Source: Pseudomonas caricapapayae
GTDB taxonomy: Bacteria > Pseudomonadota > Gammaproteobacteria > Pseudomonadales > Pseudomonadaceae
Direction of reading: 5' to 3'
Length of the DNA: 37,101 nucleotides
Assembly: GCF_001400735.1 (NCBI RefSeq)
Contig: NZ_LJPW01000114.1
Location: 1 to 37,101 of the forward strand
Shown: in pieces, positions 35,636 to 37,101 of the stretch
How positions within the stretch are numbered: the stretch's first letter is position 1
How the letters are laid out: each line of letters starts with the position of its first letter
Notes under the pieces: generated by a model
What the model was told of the DNA's origin: nothing
Seen by the model: the letters and a program-made list of their open reading frames with translations, nothing else
The model's database searches: none
Position numbers and translations under genes: made by a program

Positions 35636-36562
35636 ATGTCCCTGAACGATTTCCAACGCACCAACGCCTTGGGCCCCGACACCTTCTACGCCTTGCCGCA
35701 AGGAGCATCACATACCTACGCCCCGACAGACACCCCGGCCAAAGAAGTCATTATCCAAAGCCTGGCCCTCTCCCGCATCCCCGGAGCCATGCGCAACATG
35801 GGTTGGAACACCGCAGCGGCGCTGATGCAGCGATGGTTTGACAGTCCAGCGTGGGAGATGCCGGAGGAGTGGAAGGAGCGAGAAACGCAGCCTGACCCAA
35901 TGAGCCTGTCTCCCGCGCAGTGCGATGAAAGCATCGTGAAGATGGAATGGGCAATGCAGTTTGAGCGATGCAGGCAGGCTGTTGAAGTGGCTGAGTCAAG
36001 ATTGAATACAGCTAACGCCGTCAATCGACTGAAAGAACTGCTAAAAGAAGCTGGCTGGCGTGATCACATTGACTGCCAACTGGGTTCAAACACGATGTCC
36101 GCCAGACAAATGGACGCTTGTTCTCAAGTAAACTTCGCTAAATTCGGTAGTGCATGGAGCACGCTGGATGATATGTACGGAGCATTAGGCTTTGCAACGA
36201 TGAAAATTGGTGTAACAGGAAAAACCTTTAGCAAGGAAATTTCTGGCACCCAACATCGCCAGCATTACTTTCAAGTTGAGCAGGTAGGTCTTTATATCCG
36301 AGATCATTACGACTTCAATGGCATACAATACTTGGGCACATGGACAGAAGATCGCGTACTCACCAAATCGGAAACACTCATAACATTGCACCCTCAAGGA
36401 AACTTAATAATCAGATTGAAAGATGGGCCCTTTGCTGCAATAACAAACGCAAACTTTCGAAATTATCGTGTAGAAAAAATCAAAGGGGGCGACTTCATAA
36501 TTTATTCGGACATCCTGTGGAAGAAATCCGATCAAATCATTGAGCTAGGGACATGGCTATGA
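35636..36562 (+). CDS. DUF6402-like protein, putative T6SS-associated effector
   Basis: The 308-residue protein resembles the family annotated DUF6402. Early motifs are SRIPGAMRNMGWNTAAALMQRWF and SPAW. A middle helical region follows, and the C-terminal half has VGLYIRDHYDFN, QYLGTWTEDRVLTK and a final GGDFIIYSDILWK. No signal peptide or membrane helix is seen, consistent with export by a spike. Genes of this family tend to follow PAAR or VgrG genes; an effector or cargo role is inference and no catalytic motif is evident. The ATG at 35636 has GGAG 8 bases upstream. The 3' half becomes strikingly AT-rich, suggesting transfer. The end overlaps the next gene (ATGA at 36559). Confidence 0.77.
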   Translation: MSLNDFQRTNALGPDTFYALPQGASHTYAPTDTPAKEVIIQSLALSRIPGAMRNMGWNTAAALMQRWFDSPAWEMPEEWKERETQPDPMSLSPAQCDESIVKMEWAMQFERCRQAVEVAESRLNTANAVNRLKELLKEAGWRDHIDCQLGSNTMSARQMDACSQVNFAKFGSAWSTLDDMYGALGFATMKIGVTGKTFSKEISGTQHRQHYFQVEQVGLYIRDHYDFNGIQYLGTWTEDRVLTKSETLITLHPQGNLIIRLKDGPFAAITNANFRNYRVEKIKGGDFIIYSDILWKKSDQIIELGTWL

Positions 36563-36999
36563 AAAAATCATCTCGCACAATAGTATTTTTTTTGTCATAC
36601 GTCATCATCGCAGGCGGTCTCTGGATAGCTTCTGAATGGTGGGAAAAAGGACTGGCTGAAAAATCGAGCGGCCCGCATATAAGTCCGGGCGGATGTTATC
36701 GGGTAGATATATTCAAACCATTTTGGGTCTTACCTATGATGTTTCATCGAGAATCCGATCCCAACGAAGATCGACCACCCACGTGGTTTCCCTGGTGGGG
36801 TTACCCAGCCTTTTTTCGACTTTATGATCACCGCACTGGCGTATTGATTTCAGAGACGAAGATTTACGATCTGGAATCAGCGGGCGATAAACTGTCGTGG
36901 GGAAGTGGATCGGGAGTGGTAATGTCCGGTTTGATCTTGATTGGCCCCAATCTCCCTGATTGCATGGGTGATCGCCCTACTCGCATGAACCCTCAATAA
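36553..36999 (+). CDS. Small membrane-anchored protein, candidate immunity protein
   Basis: The 148-residue protein (146 from the second ATG at 36559) has one N-terminal membrane helix, IVFFLSYVIIAGGLWIASEW. A periplasmic domain of about 110 residues follows, with SPGGCYRVDIFKP, FFRLYDHRTGVLISE and Trp/Pro-rich stretches. The pattern recalls small membrane proteins that accompany T6SS effectors (DUF6201-like), but I cannot confirm a family. It overlaps the DUF6402-like gene by 4-10 bases, so the two are translationally coupled. That is the usual arrangement for an effector and its immunity partner. If so, the toxin would act in the periplasm. An AGGG site sits 5 bases before ATG 36553. Base composition is AT-rich. 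Confidence 0.75.
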   Translation: MAMKKSSRTIVFFLSYVIIAGGLWIASEWWEKGLAEKSSGPHISPGGCYRVDIFKPFWVLPMMFHRESDPNEDRPPTWFPWWGYPAFFRLYDHRTGVLISETKIYDLESAGDKLSWGSGSGVVMSGLILIGPNLPDCMGDRPTRMNPQ

Positions 37000-37031
37000 C
37001 GAGGGCATCACGATGCTGGACATTTTTAACT

Positions 37032-37083
37032 GATCGTTCCAACGCTCCGCGTGGGAATGCCGTTCTGGACGCTCTGCGTCATG
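37032..37083 (+). repeat. Dispersed double-hairpin repeat, copy E
   Basis: This plus-orientation copy lies 33 bases after the membrane-protein gene. The first unit is ttccaacgctccgcgtgggaa and the second ggacgctctgcgtc, with the linker tgccgttct. It marks the right edge of the PAAR module. The last bases of the window beyond it hold nothing recognisable. Confidence 0.7.
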
Positions 37084-37101
37084 TGCCAAGTAAGCAGCGC
37101 G

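Overview
The window is a chromosomal segment of a fluorescent Pseudomonas, most likely of the P. syringae complex. This rests on recognisable Pseudomonas-type protein sequences (AcnB, the 1618-residue NAD-glutamate dehydrogenase, the MoxR/Bat cluster, SbcCD), a high-GC backbone, and a short double-hairpin repeat (palindromic cores like gacgctccgcgtc) in at least five copies. I recall such repeats as common in P. syringae genomes; no search was run.

Left part (1-5100): after a repeat-rich edge, a minus-strand operon marR-emrA-emrB encodes a DHA2/HlyD tripartite-type efflux system. Its promoter carries two identical 12-bp palindromes that fit MarR autorepression. Next come miaE (tRNA hydroxylase) with a clear terminator, and a small DUF1289-type Cys-cluster protein.

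Central metabolism (5100-13770): acnB has a long structured leader with a perfect 16-bp inverted repeat and a possible 43-codon upstream ORF. mntP (Mn efflux) sits behind a yybP-ykoY manganese riboswitch. gdhB (large NAD-dependent glutamate dehydrogenase) converges on mntP across a bidirectional terminator.

14100-27250: a small hypothetical protein and an amidohydrolase precede a tight plus-strand operon of moxR, DUF58, DUF4381, a VWA protein (BatA-like), a VWA-TPR protein with a degenerate MIDAS (BatB/BatC-like), and BatD. Most junctions overlap. sbcD-sbcC follow at once.

27250-34720: a repeat island (an inverted pair of the double-hairpin element plus a REP pair) is followed by a small exported peptide, a periplasmic lactonase, a small conserved protein and a sugar-acid catabolic locus. 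That locus has an AraD1/FAH-family enzyme and an MFS transporter on the minus strand, divergent from an IlvD/Edd-family aldonate dehydratase and a GntR/FadR-type regulator. The divergent promoter region contains an exact match to the FadR-type operator consensus. Together the genes suggest uptake and non-phosphorylative breakdown of a pentonate or related aldonate.

34720-37101: an AT-richer, probably horizontally acquired module encodes a PAAR-domain protein with an uncharacterised C-terminal extension, a DUF6402-like protein and a small membrane-anchored protein. It ends at another double-hairpin repeat. This resembles an orphan type VI secretion spike/effector/immunity cassette and is the least understood part of the window.
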